Source of the DNA: Alkaliphilus sp. NP8
GTDB lineage: Bacteria > Bacillota > Clostridia > Peptostreptococcales > Natronincolaceae
Assembly (NCBI GenBank): GCA_015978205.1
Contig: JADWMM010000033.1
Coordinates: 1 to 64,000, forward strand
Length of the DNA: 64,000 bases
Direction: 5' to 3'
Below are positions 54,720 to 63,475 of this stretch, one piece after another. The number at the start of each line of letters is the position of its first letter. Position 1 is the first letter of the stretch. The notes under the pieces are model-generated. The model did not search any database. It saw nothing but the letters and a program-made list of their open reading frames with translations, and was not told where the DNA came from. A program made the position numbers and the translations under genes.

Positions 54720-55017
54720 TTTTTTAAGCAATATCTTATTTATTCAATCACGCGCCTAAAATACAACCTCTATCTCAACATATTTTATAACATTCATACA
54801 ATTTCCAATGTGCCCATATCGTCTATACAATTATTACTTTAATATTATTTTACTATAAAATAATAACCCCGAATTGCATAAAACCGGAGCATGTTGAGAA
54901 TTAACATGTTATAAAATAGAATTTTGGCTTACATTTGCCACGCATTACGTTTATTTCAAATTACTGTATTCCACACATTTCATTGCATCCTCTTTGATTT
55001 AAATTCACAAACTAGAT
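54720..55017. other. non-coding gap between the DUF4269 gene and the 55.0 kb membrane gene
   Basis: About 300 bases with no frame I can support. It contains a perfect 8-bp palindrome (TTATTTTACTATAAAATAA, 54845-54863) and two 8- and 13-base inverted pairs (TCTCAACA with TGTTGAGA; TATTTTATAACAT with its complement at 54906-54918). It may be the remnant of a lost gene or a cassette border. Confidence 0.5.
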
Positions 55018-55425
55018 TCATAATCTCTTATAATATATGTAGCTACCGCAACATCTAAACAGATGAAATATACCTGGCAATATAAAGCCAACGCTTAAGA
55101 ATATCATTAAACCTGTTATATCTATTCCAAAAAATGAAAATAATACATTACGAAATAGAATAATATCCATAAACAACTTACTAATAAACCCTATAATAAG
55201 AACCGAACAAAGTGGTATAGTCAATATATATATGAAACCTAAGGCTGAGAATGCACTTGGATCATTTGAATTTTTTGCACTAATATATGGATATATAACT
55301 AGTATATATGTAACAATAAAAGATAAAATAGTAAACTTACTATCTCTCAATAAAGCTTTTTTTGAATTAATCCAATTCTTCTCAACTTGACTTATAACTT
55401 CTTTATTTTGATTATTTGCCATCAT
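55018..55425 (-). CDS. hypothetical membrane protein
   Basis: A 135-residue protein with three hydrophobic segments (about 30-50, 60-85 and 100-120) and a CCGSYIYYKR end. I recognise no family; it resembles small clostridial membrane proteins of unknown role. The ATG pair at the start follows GAGAGGT that overlaps the end of the broken ankyrin gene, so the two were once one operon. Confidence 0.55.
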   Translation of the reverse strand: MMANNQNKEVISQVEKNWINSKKALLRDSKFTILSFIVTYILVIYPYISAKNSNDPSAFSALGFIYILTIPLCSVLIIGFISKLFMDIILFRNVLFSFFGIDITGLMIFLSVGFILPGIFHLFRCCGSYIYYKRL

Positions 55426-55438
55426 ATGCTAGTACCTC

Positions 55439-55711
55439 TCAATATATATTTGTGATATTATAATTGGGATCAAGTCCGTTTTCTACCATAGTATACAAAA
55501 ATTCAAGTTCTCCATTTTCAGCAGCAAAACTAGCAATCGAAACACCATATTTAGGATCTTCAAAATTCAGTAATTTGGGACTGTCCAGTAAGATTTCTCG
55601 AATCTTATTTACATCTTCTCGGTATATAGCTTTAGCTAAAATCCATGCAGGTGTGCCTTTAAAAATTCTAATATCAGTTTGATCAAAAGAGTGGTTGATA
55701 TCATAGTAAAC
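55439..55711 (-). pseudogene. remnant of an ankyrin-repeat gene
   Basis: A 90-codon open frame bounded by stops reads YDINHSFDQTDIRIFKG, TPAWILAKAIYREDVNKIRE, ILLDSPKLLNFEDPKYGV and FAAENGELEFLYTMVENGLD, which are the N-terminal repeat and first ankyrin motifs. It has no usable start codon and ends by a TGA soon after DPNYNITNIY. Intact relatives are longer on both sides. The plus-strand frame over it is a shadow. Confidence 0.7.
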
Positions 55712-55768
55712 TTAATTTTATAAAATTATGTACCACAATATTTTCACATAATGCTCATTTTTAATGCA

Positions 55769-56524
55769 CTATAGTCCTTTTTCAGAAATAATTTTTTTGA
55801 ATTTTTTATCTGATAGTATGTCATTTGTTACAAACTCACCATTATAAAACAAGCTATAGGAAGTAAATGGAGCTGGTGCATTTTGTGCTTGTTCCGTTTT
55901 CTCAAACCGTATACTTTTAAACTTAATTCCTCTTTCTTTTGCTACATTCTCAATTAGGGGAACATATTTTGCAGTAAAGGGACATTGATTGGAATAATAT
56001 AGAACAAATCCTTTATCCTCAATTGAAGGCTTTTTAACAGTTTGTTTAAAACAAGGTTTTGTAGTATTTTTATCAAATGGTAGATACATAAGTTCATAAT
56101 ATGGATCCGCTGTATCTGCTAATTTAAACCCCTTATACCGTAAATATTTCGGATCCGATAAATATGGTATTTTCTTTTTTGATGACAGTATTACTAGTCC
56201 CTCTTTATCTTTTTCTTTACTGTCTTTAATGCATTCTTCCAATAGAAGATTTGAATTACCCTGTCCTTTAAATCGTCCAGAAACCCAAAAACAGTTTATA
56301 AACATATATTCTTCTGCTTCAATAGGACACCATGCTTCTTCAGCAGGAATATATTCAATAAAGCATTTGCCACGAACATCTCCTTTTTTAAAAACAAGTC
56401 CATCTTTAAATCTTTCAGCAAGCCATGACTTCTTTGCTATGACTTGACAGTCCTTCTTATTTGAAATAGCACAACAAATATGCTCTTGTTGCAGATTTTC
56501 TTTAGTTACTGTAATTATATTCAT
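55769..56524 (-). CDS. YoaP-like GNAT acetyltransferase with thioredoxin-like tail
   Basis: A two-domain protein of 251 residues. The N-terminal GNAT domain (about 1-150) has FINCFWVSGRFKGQGNSNLL as the acetyl-CoA segment. The C-terminal domain (about 170-250) has YYSNQCPFTAKYVPLIENVA and PAPFTSYSLFYNGEFV, a thioredoxin-like/YoaP shape but with a single cysteine. It matches Bacillus YoaP in overall length and layout. Substrate unknown. The ATG follows GGAGATGA. Confidence 0.85.
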   Translation of the reverse strand: MNIITVTKENLQQEHICCAISNKKDCQVIAKKSWLAERFKDGLVFKKGDVRGKCFIEYIPAEEAWCPIEAEEYMFINCFWVSGRFKGQGNSNLLLEECIKDSKEKDKEGLVILSSKKKIPYLSDPKYLRYKGFKLADTADPYYELMYLPFDKNTTKPCFKQTVKKPSIEDKGFVLYYSNQCPFTAKYVPLIENVAKERGIKFKSIRFEKTEQAQNAPAPFTSYSLFYNGEFVTNDILSDKKFKKIISEKGL

Positions 56525-56614
56525 TATCTTTTCATCTCCATACTTTAAGTTGATTCTTACTAAATTTCCAAAAGGAATATAATCTTGGTCAGACCTTGCT
56601 CCCAGTGAGCTGGT

Positions 56615-57157
56615 CTAATAAATTTTATTATACATTCGATAATAGTAAAATGGCTTTTCTTGTGTGTCTCCAGAATTTAAAATCCATTTGGTGTCAAGTT
56701 TACTAAACCCACACTTTTCAATTACCCTCTGTGATGGGATGTTATCTAGTTCTACAATAGCAATTAAGTAATCAAGTTTTAAGTTAGCAAATACCCATTC
56801 CGTCATTGCCTTTGAAGCCTCACTTATGTACCCATTATTTCTATATTCTTCGGAAATAAAGAACGCTATTTCTATTTCGTTATCAACTTCTTCCTTATTA
56901 CCAATGCCTACCATACCTATAAGCTGTTTATTTGATTTAAGAGTAACTGCAAGCATTATTCTTGCAGTATTCTTAGTTGATTTTAGATACTGATCTTCAA
57001 CCCATTTTATCCATGCATTTATTTCTTCTATTGATACATTCCAGTCAGGCATCCATTTTAATAGATGAGGCTGACTACATATAGAGTGTAATTCATTTAC
57101 ATCATTTTCAGTAAATTGTCTTAATACAAGCCTTTCAGTTTCAATATAAATACTCAT
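56615..57157 (-). CDS. RimJ/RimL-type GNAT acetyltransferase
   Basis: A 180-residue acetyltransferase. ETERLVLRQFTENDVNELH at the start and FFISEEYRNNGYISEASKAMTE as the acetyl-CoA segment are typical, with VELDNIPSQRVIEKCGFSK at the end. Its ATG overlaps the TGA of an out-of-frame tail of the upstream broken acetyltransferase (ATGA). Substrate unknown. Confidence 0.88.
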   Translation of the reverse strand: MSIYIETERLVLRQFTENDVNELHSICSQPHLLKWMPDWNVSIEEINAWIKWVEDQYLKSTKNTARIMLAVTLKSNKQLIGMVGIGNKEEVDNEIEIAFFISEEYRNNGYISEASKAMTEWVFANLKLDYLIAIVELDNIPSQRVIEKCGFSKLDTKWILNSGDTQEKPFYYYRMYNKIY

Positions 57158-57455
57158 TCTTGACTTTCACCTCTTAAATAATCATTATAGACTTCATAAT
57201 TTTTATCAACTTACCAATATAAATACTTAGTTTTGCATCATCAACAGTGATATCTTCTAACCATGCTGTTCCGATGAAAATATCATCACATTTAATCATA
57301 AACATCTTAGTATTTTTATTTAAATCTGCATCACTATCTCTTAGATATCGAGGTCTTGTATTGGATAAATAAGAATATATTTCTCTGTTCATCTCCCATT
57401 GTTCTATATATAATAAATGTTCTTCTAAATTAAATTTTTCAAAAATAATATTCAT
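57154..57455 (-). pseudogene. acetyltransferase gene with internal deletion
   Basis: The first 80 codons read as a GNAT N-terminal half (EHLLYIEQWEMNREIYSYL, TAWLEDITVDDAKLSIYIGK) and then break off with LIKIMKSIMII and a TAA. In another frame the following bases read VDKNYEVYNDYLRGESQE to a TGA that overlaps the next start as ATGA, as if the C-terminal end had been joined on after an internal deletion. Probably non-functional. Confidence 0.7.
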
Positions 57456-57504
57456 TTATATATCTCCTCATTATCTTTAATTGCTTTAGTAATTTTATAA
57501 TGCA

Positions 57505-57722
57505 AGACACTACATTGTGCCCTAGCTTAGCCACGTCGCATATTCTATGGTATATAAGTTTTTTCACCTGCCCGTAGTTTGCAACCGTACCTTATCCATC
57601 TTCCAAACAAAATATCTAACCAGCTAACAACCCAATCTCGTAAACACTTCATCCGTTACATGACCTGTCACTAACTGGCGTGTTATGGGAAGTTAACCCT
57701 AATTCCATAGCCGTATCTGACT
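57505..57722. other. non-coding island of higher GC
   Basis: About 220 bases between two acetyltransferase genes. GC content is visibly higher than around it and no open frame is present. It contains GCCACGTCGCATA, a 10-base match to the motif at 50953-50962, and several GTTA/TAAC steps (GTTATGGGAAGTTAACCC). Origin unknown. Confidence 0.5.
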
Positions 57723-57727
57723 ATAAA

Positions 57728-58297
57728 TTATTTAAATAAATTATTAAACTCCCCTCTCGTTAAACCATACAATATTTCATCTTTATACTTTCCTTCAGTA
57801 TAAATAACTTCTCTTCTTACACCTTCTTCTTTACAGCCTAATTTTTTCATCATTGTTGCTGAACCAATATTGCCTTCAATCACTGAAACATTAAACTTAT
57901 TTAATCGCCTCTCATTGAATGCATAATCTAGCAATATCCTCATCGCTGCTGTTCCATAGCCTTGTCCTCTATAGTCTCTTCCTATCTGCATCCCAATACT
58001 AAATGTCCCATTTCTTTCATCAATACTATTTAGATTAAATGAGCCAACATTCACTCCATCTAATGTTTCAATTGTGAACATTATTCTTTTTGAATCAGGA
58101 TTGAAATTCGAAAAACCTTCAATGGAAGATTTATTTCCTATTACTGTTGGAGGTAATTCTAATTCATACTGCAACATCCTTCTCGCTTTACTATCAAAAC
58201 AATTATAAAAGTGTTCTTTCCAATCTTCAGGTTCCATTGCCCTTAACCTTACAAGCTCATTCTGCCAATAATAATTTTCAAAATTTATATTTTTCAT
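57728..58297 (-). CDS. RimJ/RimL-type GNAT acetyltransferase
   Basis: A 189-residue acetyltransferase with LVRLRAMEPEDWKEH, the acetyl-CoA segment IGRDYRGQGYGTAAMRILLD near residue 130 and EGNIGSATMMKKLGCKEEG at the end. The ATG has only a weak GTGAGAT site. Substrate unknown. Confidence 0.87.
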   Translation of the reverse strand: MKNINFENYYWQNELVRLRAMEPEDWKEHFYNCFDSKARRMLQYELELPPTVIGNKSSIEGFSNFNPDSKRIMFTIETLDGVNVGSFNLNSIDERNGTFSIGMQIGRDYRGQGYGTAAMRILLDYAFNERRLNKFNVSVIEGNIGSATMMKKLGCKEEGVRREVIYTEGKYKDEILYGLTRGEFNNLFK

Positions 58298-58323
58298 TTT
58301 ATCTCACATGACTTCTAAATCTG

Positions 58324-58464
58324 TCATATGCCTCCTCTCATCATTTTGTAACTCCAACTTTCAAAATAGTAGTAGAAATTAGCTTCTACTATATTCAAAA
58401 TTTCTATAATCTTATCTTCTTTTTCATATTTATAAGCAAGTTCAATTCTTAATACATCTACGAG
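58324..58464 (-). pseudogene. C-terminal remnant of an unidentified gene
   Basis: A 46-codon stretch without a start codon, helical in character and directly after a pair of stops. I cannot assign a family. Its codon use resembles the neighbouring genes, so it is more than noise, but it could be chance. Confidence 0.3.
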
Positions 58465-58635
58465 TCACTATGATAATAAAACTTCCTATCCAATTTATTT
58501 GTTTTTAATTGAATCCTTTAAACCTTATTTTTTACTCTAGTCATCTAATAATCTATCTAAAAGACTTTGAATTTATTAACATATTATTCTATTTATTTTT
58601 CTTATTCCCTGCTTTTTTATGTAAATTATAAAAAT

Positions 58636-58663
58636 AGGAACCCTAAATTATTATAGGCTCCCT
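58636..58663 (-). terminator. intrinsic terminator after the flavoprotein-DUF1667 gene
   Basis: On the minus strand AGGGAGCCTA and TTAGGGTTCCT pair (one mismatch, one G-T) around a short loop, followed by ATTTTTAT. It lies 77 bases past the stop. Confidence 0.75.
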
Positions 58664-58739
58664 TTTAAAATTGATTTTATGTTATTTAATTTAAAACAAA
58701 TAAAATAATTAATCACCATTTAAAAAAACAATAATCCTC

Positions 58740-60095
58740 TTATTTACCAATACTTCTAGACGCTTTAATATTTACTTCAATACCTAAAGGATTAGAAATA
58801 ACTATATCACCCATTAATATAGGCAGATTTATTTTATACTTTTTTAATTCCTTTGTTAAAGGTATTAAGTAGCTTTGGGGTATAGGTCTATCACTTTTCA
58901 CTGGTAGCATAATTTTAGTTTCATCATTTAATTTAACAGAACCTGTAAAAATTCTCTTTTTTTCTTTTACTTCCTCCATAAAAAAGTTATATCCTTTATT
59001 GCATTTATTTCCCCATGCTTTTATTTTAGCTGTATCTAATGTCCCATGTATTAAACATCCTTTTGGACATAAAATACAAGTAACTATTGTAACATCTTTA
59101 CTACCCTCTGCAAGATCAATTTTTTCTGCTACCTCTGTATCTTTACAGCAACAAATTAAAGAATCATTATTTTTTATATTACCATTAATAATATATTGTG
59201 CCGACAGTTTACCTGCTTCTAATCCTCCTAATGTAACATTATCTACTAAACCATGTATTTTTAAAGCATTGCCACAAAGAAATATTCCTTCAACAATTCC
59301 ATCTACTAAAATATCAATATCAGGAATTAAACCTATAGAAGACACTAGTATATCGCAGTCAATCTCTCTTTCTGTATTAGGCATTAGTTTTAAATTTTCA
59401 TCTACATTAGCTACAACTACCTTCTCTACTGATTCATTTCCCAAAATCTTAACTATAGTTGTATTAGTATAAATAGGTATAGAAAAGTCTTTTAAACATT
59501 GTTGAATATTTCTAGGTAATCCACTAGGCTTTGAAGATATTTCTAATACAGCTTTAACATCAACTCCATTTAAAGCCATTCTCCTAGCCATAATAAGTCC
59601 AATATCTCCAGAGCCAACAATAACTGCCTTACTTCCTGGACAAACCCCTTTTTTGTTAATCATCTCCTGTACAGCCCCTGCACTATAAATGCCCAAAGGT
59701 CTACTACTTTCTAAAATTAAGCTATTTAAGTTTTTTTCTCTAGCCCCTGTTGCAATAATTATAGCCTCAGCCCTTATTTTAAAAATACCCTTGTTAGGTG
59801 TAGTAGCAGTAATAACCTTAGCCTTGTTTACCTCTAATACAGTACAGTTTAAATAGTATGGAATTTCTTCTTCTGAAATTTTCTCTGTAAACTCCTCACT
59901 ATATTCAGGTCCAGTCATATCTTTATTAAAATAATGTAGACCAAATCCATTATGAATACATTGATTTAAAACTCCACCTAACTCTTTTCTATATTCTAAT
60001 ATAAGTATATCTTCCATTCCATTTTTTTTAGCTCCCAGTGCAGCTGCCATACCTGCAGCTCCTCCACCTATTATAACTAACTTTACATTTATCAA
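58740..60095 (-). CDS. FAD/NAD(P)-dependent oxidoreductase fused to DUF1667
   Basis: Residues of about 1-320 form a pyridine-nucleotide-disulfide oxidoreductase-type flavoprotein (VIIGGGAAGMAAALGAKK at the start, IIIATGAREKN, VIVGSGDIGLIMARRMAL, then GIFLCGNALKIHGLVDN-like end). Residues of about 330-450 match DUF1667, with ILCPKGCLIHG and WGNKCNKGYNF cysteine motifs. In most Clostridia I know these are separate genes. The TTG at 60095 is the start, with GGGGTGG six bases upstream. Together with the next gene it resembles the anaerobic glycerol-3-phosphate dehydrogenase-like set, but glpK and glpF are absent. Confidence 0.85.
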   Translation of the reverse strand: MINVKLVIIGGGAAGMAAALGAKKNGMEDILILEYRKELGGVLNQCIHNGFGLHYFNKDMTGPEYSEEFTEKISEEEIPYYLNCTVLEVNKAKVITATTPNKGIFKIRAEAIIIATGAREKNLNSLILESSRPLGIYSAGAVQEMINKKGVCPGSKAVIVGSGDIGLIMARRMALNGVDVKAVLEISSKPSGLPRNIQQCLKDFSIPIYTNTTIVKILGNESVEKVVVANVDENLKLMPNTEREIDCDILVSSIGLIPDIDILVDGIVEGIFLCGNALKIHGLVDNVTLGGLEAGKLSAQYIINGNIKNNDSLICCCKDTEVAEKIDLAEGSKDVTIVTCILCPKGCLIHGTLDTAKIKAWGNKCNKGYNFFMEEVKEKKRIFTGSVKLNDETKIMLPVKSDRPIPQSYLIPLTKELKKYKINLPILMGDIVISNPLGIEVNIKASRSIGK

Positions 60096-60149
60096 TTTAA
60101 ACCACCCCAAATCTTATCAGTCAATTTCCTCAATAGATTTATCAGATAT

Positions 60150-61577
60150 CTAACAATTATTATCGCCATCCGAACTGAGTATTTGTTTATCTGACTTTCT
60201 CGATAATATTTCCATTAAGCTACACATACAAAATCCACCTTGACACCTACCCATACCAGCCATTGTCCGTATTTTTAGGCCTTTAATAGTTGTTATATTT
60301 GGATTTCGTCTTATAGCGTCAATTATTTCTCCTTCGCTTATATTTTCACATTTACAAACTATTTTTCCGTACAATGGGTTCTCTTTTATCTTTTTATTTC
60401 TTTCTCCTTCGTTTAATTCATTTAACCTTATTGCTTTTTTTCTATATGGATTAAAATCTTCCTTTGGCTGTAACTTACCTAAAATATTCTCTACAATATC
60501 TTTAACCATAATTGCTATACTAGGTGCACAAGTTAAACCAGGGGATTTAATACCAGCTACATTAATAAATCCACCAATATGTTTATCTTCTTCTATAATA
60601 AAATCATTTTCCTCATCTTCAGCAAAATCTACTTTAGGTCTTAATCCAGCAAAAGTTTTAATTGTTTTTGAAAAGTCTAAACTAGGCATAACATTTTTAG
60701 CCAAGCTTTTAACTTTATTAAGCCCAAGCTCTGTTGTACTAATATCTGCCTTATTATGTACATCTTGACTAGATGGTCCTATTATTATATTTCCATTTAC
60801 AGTAGGTGCAATTATCATACCTTTTGTATTTTTATCGTTTTCTGGTTTTGCAAGAAAAATAACATGATTAACCATACTGCATTGATTTTTATCTAATATA
60901 AAATACTGGCCTTTCTTAGGTACAATTTTAAAAGATCTTATTCCAATCATATTATTAATATCATCTGAAAAAAGCCCTGCACAATTTATTACAACTTTAG
61001 ATTGGTACACACCTTTTTCTGTATCAATATAAAAAGTATCTTTATTTTTATTTATTTTATAAACTTCTTCATTTGTTTTTAATATAACCCCATTTTCAAT
61101 TGCATTTTCACAGGCTGCAATTGCCATATCCCAATTGTTTACAATACCAGTATCTTGTGAATATAAAGCCCCATAAGCATTTTGGTTTATATTAGGCCCT
61201 ATTGCTAAAATTTCTTCTTTAGTAAGTATTTTTAAAGATTTAACTCCATTTCTAATACCTCTTTTATATTTTTTGTAAACTGCCTCCATACTTTCTTCAT
61301 TAAAAGCAATTAATAAAGATCCTGTTTTTTTGTATGAAATATCTAGCTCTTTACAAACCTGAGGGAATATTTCTATGGCTTTTCTATTTAATTTAGCTTT
61401 AATAGTTCCTGGTTTTGGACTATATCCACTATGTACTATAGCTGTATTTCCTTTAGTTACTCCACTTGCTACATCTAATTCCTTTTCAAAGATTACTATC
61501 TTTAAGTTGTATTTTGAAAGCTCTCTAGCTACAAACCCACCGACTGCTCCAGCTCCTATAATAGCTATATCATACAT
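60150..61577 (-). CDS. FAD-dependent oxidoreductase with BFD-type [2Fe-2S] domain (GlpA-like)
   Basis: A 475-residue DAO-family flavoprotein. The FAD motif is IIGAGAVGGFVARELSKY at the start; the central part has GNTAIVHSGYSPKPGTIKAK. The C-terminal BFD-like domain (about 400-465) carries CKCENISEGEIID and GRCQGGFC, four cysteines for a [2Fe-2S] cluster. In related operons this subunit oxidises glycerol-3-phosphate or 2-hydroxy acids and passes electrons to the partner flavoprotein. The exact substrate is open. The ATG follows AGGGAGGG. Confidence 0.85.
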   Translation of the reverse strand: MYDIAIIGAGAVGGFVARELSKYNLKIVIFEKELDVASGVTKGNTAIVHSGYSPKPGTIKAKLNRKAIEIFPQVCKELDISYKKTGSLLIAFNEESMEAVYKKYKRGIRNGVKSLKILTKEEILAIGPNINQNAYGALYSQDTGIVNNWDMAIAACENAIENGVILKTNEEVYKINKNKDTFYIDTEKGVYQSKVVINCAGLFSDDINNMIGIRSFKIVPKKGQYFILDKNQCSMVNHVIFLAKPENDKNTKGMIIAPTVNGNIIIGPSSQDVHNKADISTTELGLNKVKSLAKNVMPSLDFSKTIKTFAGLRPKVDFAEDEENDFIIEEDKHIGGFINVAGIKSPGLTCAPSIAIMVKDIVENILGKLQPKEDFNPYRKKAIRLNELNEGERNKKIKENPLYGKIVCKCENISEGEIIDAIRRNPNITTIKGLKIRTMAGMGRCQGGFCMCSLMEILSRKSDKQILSSDGDNNC

Positions 61578-61600
61578 AAATAGTCCCTCCCTACTTAAGT

Positions 61601-62350
61601 TTATCTTTTATAGCTTCTAATCTCTTTTTTAGTACAGCTTCTATAATAATTTTCTCCTTGTTCTTTATCATAATCTATCAAAAATATGGCTTTTCCACCT
61701 CTTAGAATAGTCTTATATTTTGCACCTAATATTACTAGTTTTTCTCTATCAATCTTATCTCCATTAATAACTCTTACCTCGTCTATAAAAGGGTACTCCT
61801 CTAAGTCTTTAATAGACACTTGTGTCCCTTTTTTACCTAATTTTACAGTTCCTTTAAACTCTCCATCTTCTCCACTAAGCCTAAGACCTGCTCCTGCTAA
61901 TGCTCCAATTACTCCAAGCCCTGTTCCTCCATGTTCTATAAGATGTACCTTTAGCTTTGCTGCTAAAGAGTAAGCTTCTTCTTTAGTAAGTATTTTTTCC
62001 TGAGCACTATATCCATAGGATATTAATAAGTCTGGATTTTCTAATTCTTCTTCCTTAACAACACATAGTCCAGGATCTGAGCCTTCTGCCTGATATTGAT
62101 AAAGAAGTTGTATAGCTTTCTCTATAATTTTTTCATAATTAAAGTCATCTATATAAGCTCTAAAACACATAGAACTATTATGAGAAGTAAAAGGTATGTC
62201 CTCATGTCTAAGCAATTGATGCCTTGTAACTGCCTCACACTTACCGAGATTCTCTTTCTCAATTTCGTCAATTATTATTTCTGCTATTCCTCCAGTACTT
62301 ATAGATTTATCTAAACTATCCGTATCATCTATACAAATTAGTAGTTTCAT
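61601..62350 (-). CDS. TiaS-like protein, short form
   Basis: The N-terminus MKLLICIDDTDSLDKSIST and the segment EHGGTGLGVIGALAGAGLRL match the catalytic region of archaeal TiaS, the tRNA-Ile2 cytidine agmatinyl synthetase. Archaeal TiaS is about 420 residues and adds OB-fold and zinc-ribbon parts that hold tRNA; here the protein ends at 249 residues without cysteine pairs for a zinc ribbon. Bacteria read AUA codons with TilS-made lysidine, so a different substrate is likely. It lies between the ABC substrate-binding lipoprotein (14 bases) and the flavoproteins (about 24 bases). Confidence 0.75.
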   Translation of the reverse strand: MKLLICIDDTDSLDKSISTGGIAEIIIDEIEKENLGKCEAVTRHQLLRHEDIPFTSHNSSMCFRAYIDDFNYEKIIEKAIQLLYQYQAEGSDPGLCVVKEEELENPDLLISYGYSAQEKILTKEEAYSLAAKLKVHLIEHGGTGLGVIGALAGAGLRLSGEDGEFKGTVKLGKKGTQVSIKDLEEYPFIDEVRVINGDKIDREKLVILGAKYKTILRGGKAIFLIDYDKEQGENYYRSCTKKEIRSYKR

Positions 62351-62363
62351 AACTTTAAACCTC

Positions 62364-63449
62364 CTATTTTTTTAGTCTCATTCCTTCAGCTTTTAATATA
62401 CTCTCTACTTGCTTATCCGAAACTTCATAATCAAAAAAATTTTTATAATAATCCTTTATCTCTTGGTTTAAATCAATATCCCTAAACTCATCACGATAAA
62501 AGGTTTGTCCTGTCCATAAAAGTACTAATGGTATTTCTAATGAGCTAATATGACCCCATCTAGATATACCCGTTGGTAGCGGATATATTTTCTCATTCTT
62601 AACTGCATCTAATCCTGCCCATTTATCATCACTCATCATATATTTAGCCGTTTCTATATCATTAACAAGAAACGCATCCGGATCCCAAATATATAGTTGT
62701 TCTAAACTTACAAAATACTTTGTGTTCTCAAACAGATTTAGCTTTTCATCTTCTGTAACATTAATTAGTCCTACAGTATTTATCCAGTCAGAGCTTATTG
62801 TTCCTTTTGTTTCCGTTCTAGTAGCTTCACTTATTGAATGAAATACACTAGCTCTTTCAGACTCTGGAATGTTTTTAACTCTTTCTTTAACTATGCTTAC
62901 AGTATCCTTATAAAAATTATTATACTCTTTAGCCTTTTTTTCTTTTCCTATAGCTTTTCCTAGTATTGAAATAACCTCTTGTTGCTCAGTAATATTGGTA
63001 TAGTCAATTACTAAATATGGTATATTACTATGATCCAGTTTTTGTTTTTCTCCTTCATTAGACACCATATTTTTTGTAACAACAATTAAATCAGGATTTT
63101 GCTCCATAAGAGTTTCAATACTTACCTCTCTTCCAGATCCAGCAATTACTGCATTAGTTAAACTAGGGTTAAGCTCCTCTAATAAAACATCTCTTTTTAA
63201 TCCTTGAGATACAGCCACAATCTCTATATTTCTATCAAGCATAGCAAAAGCATGACCAGCTAAAGGATAAAAGGCTGCTACTTTTTTTACTTCACCATTA
63301 ATTTCAACCTTACGTCCTAAGCTGTCTACAACCTGTATTTTACTATCATATACACTATTATTAGATTGTTTTGAAGGTACACATGCTGTAGTTAGTAAAG
63401 TAGCTATTATTAAAACAACAATAAAATTTAAAATCTTTATTCTTTTCAT
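62364..63449 (-). CDS. FecB/BtuF-type ABC transporter substrate-binding lipoprotein
   Basis: A periplasmic-binding-type lipoprotein for iron complexes, cobalamin, or similar. The signal peptide with lipobox TTAC places the lipid-modified cysteine at residue 23. The mature part has VQVVDSLGRKVEI-like start (IQVVDSLGRKVEI), QNPDLIVVTKNM and YIWDPDAFLVNDI, typical of the family. The ATG at 63449 follows AGGAG; the stop of the ATPase gene lies 27 bases earlier. Substrate is open: iron, cobalamin, or molybdate/tungstate are all possible. Confidence 0.85.
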   Translation of the reverse strand: MKRIKILNFIVVLIIATLLTTACVPSKQSNNSVYDSKIQVVDSLGRKVEINGEVKKVAAFYPLAGHAFAMLDRNIEIVAVSQGLKRDVLLEELNPSLTNAVIAGSGREVSIETLMEQNPDLIVVTKNMVSNEGEKQKLDHSNIPYLVIDYTNITEQQEVISILGKAIGKEKKAKEYNNFYKDTVSIVKERVKNIPESERASVFHSISEATRTETKGTISSDWINTVGLINVTEDEKLNLFENTKYFVSLEQLYIWDPDAFLVNDIETAKYMMSDDKWAGLDAVKNEKIYPLPTGISRWGHISSLEIPLVLLWTGQTFYRDEFRDIDLNQEIKDYYKNFFDYEVSDKQVESILKAEGMRLKK

Positions 63450-63475
63450 TAAATTTAATCTCCTATAATATAATA

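Larger units (their letters stand above)
58298..58739. other. gap holding a small gene remnant and a terminator
   Basis: A 442-base interval. From 58464 to 58324 (minus) a 46-codon frame reads ...ELAYKYEKEDKIIEILNIV, EANFYYYFESWSYKMM, and stops; it looks like the C-terminal end of a lost gene. The rest is AT-rich and carries the terminator of the flavoprotein operon. I see nothing else. Confidence 0.5.

Noticed and set aside
54773-54918. Possible large hairpin made by TCTCAACA and TATTTTATAACAT and their complements
   Set aside because: The complementary blocks are in the wrong order for one continuous stem.
55464-55682. Open frame of 72 codons on the plus strand
   Set aside because: It is the shadow of the ankyrin remnant on the minus strand, whose repeat pattern is clear.
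48785-58464. A true integron cassette array
   Set aside because: No integrase is present, and the repeats do not show the R-Y-Y-Y-A-A-C / G-T-T-R-R-R-Y pairing of attC sites. Cassette-like order is kept as a hypothesis only.
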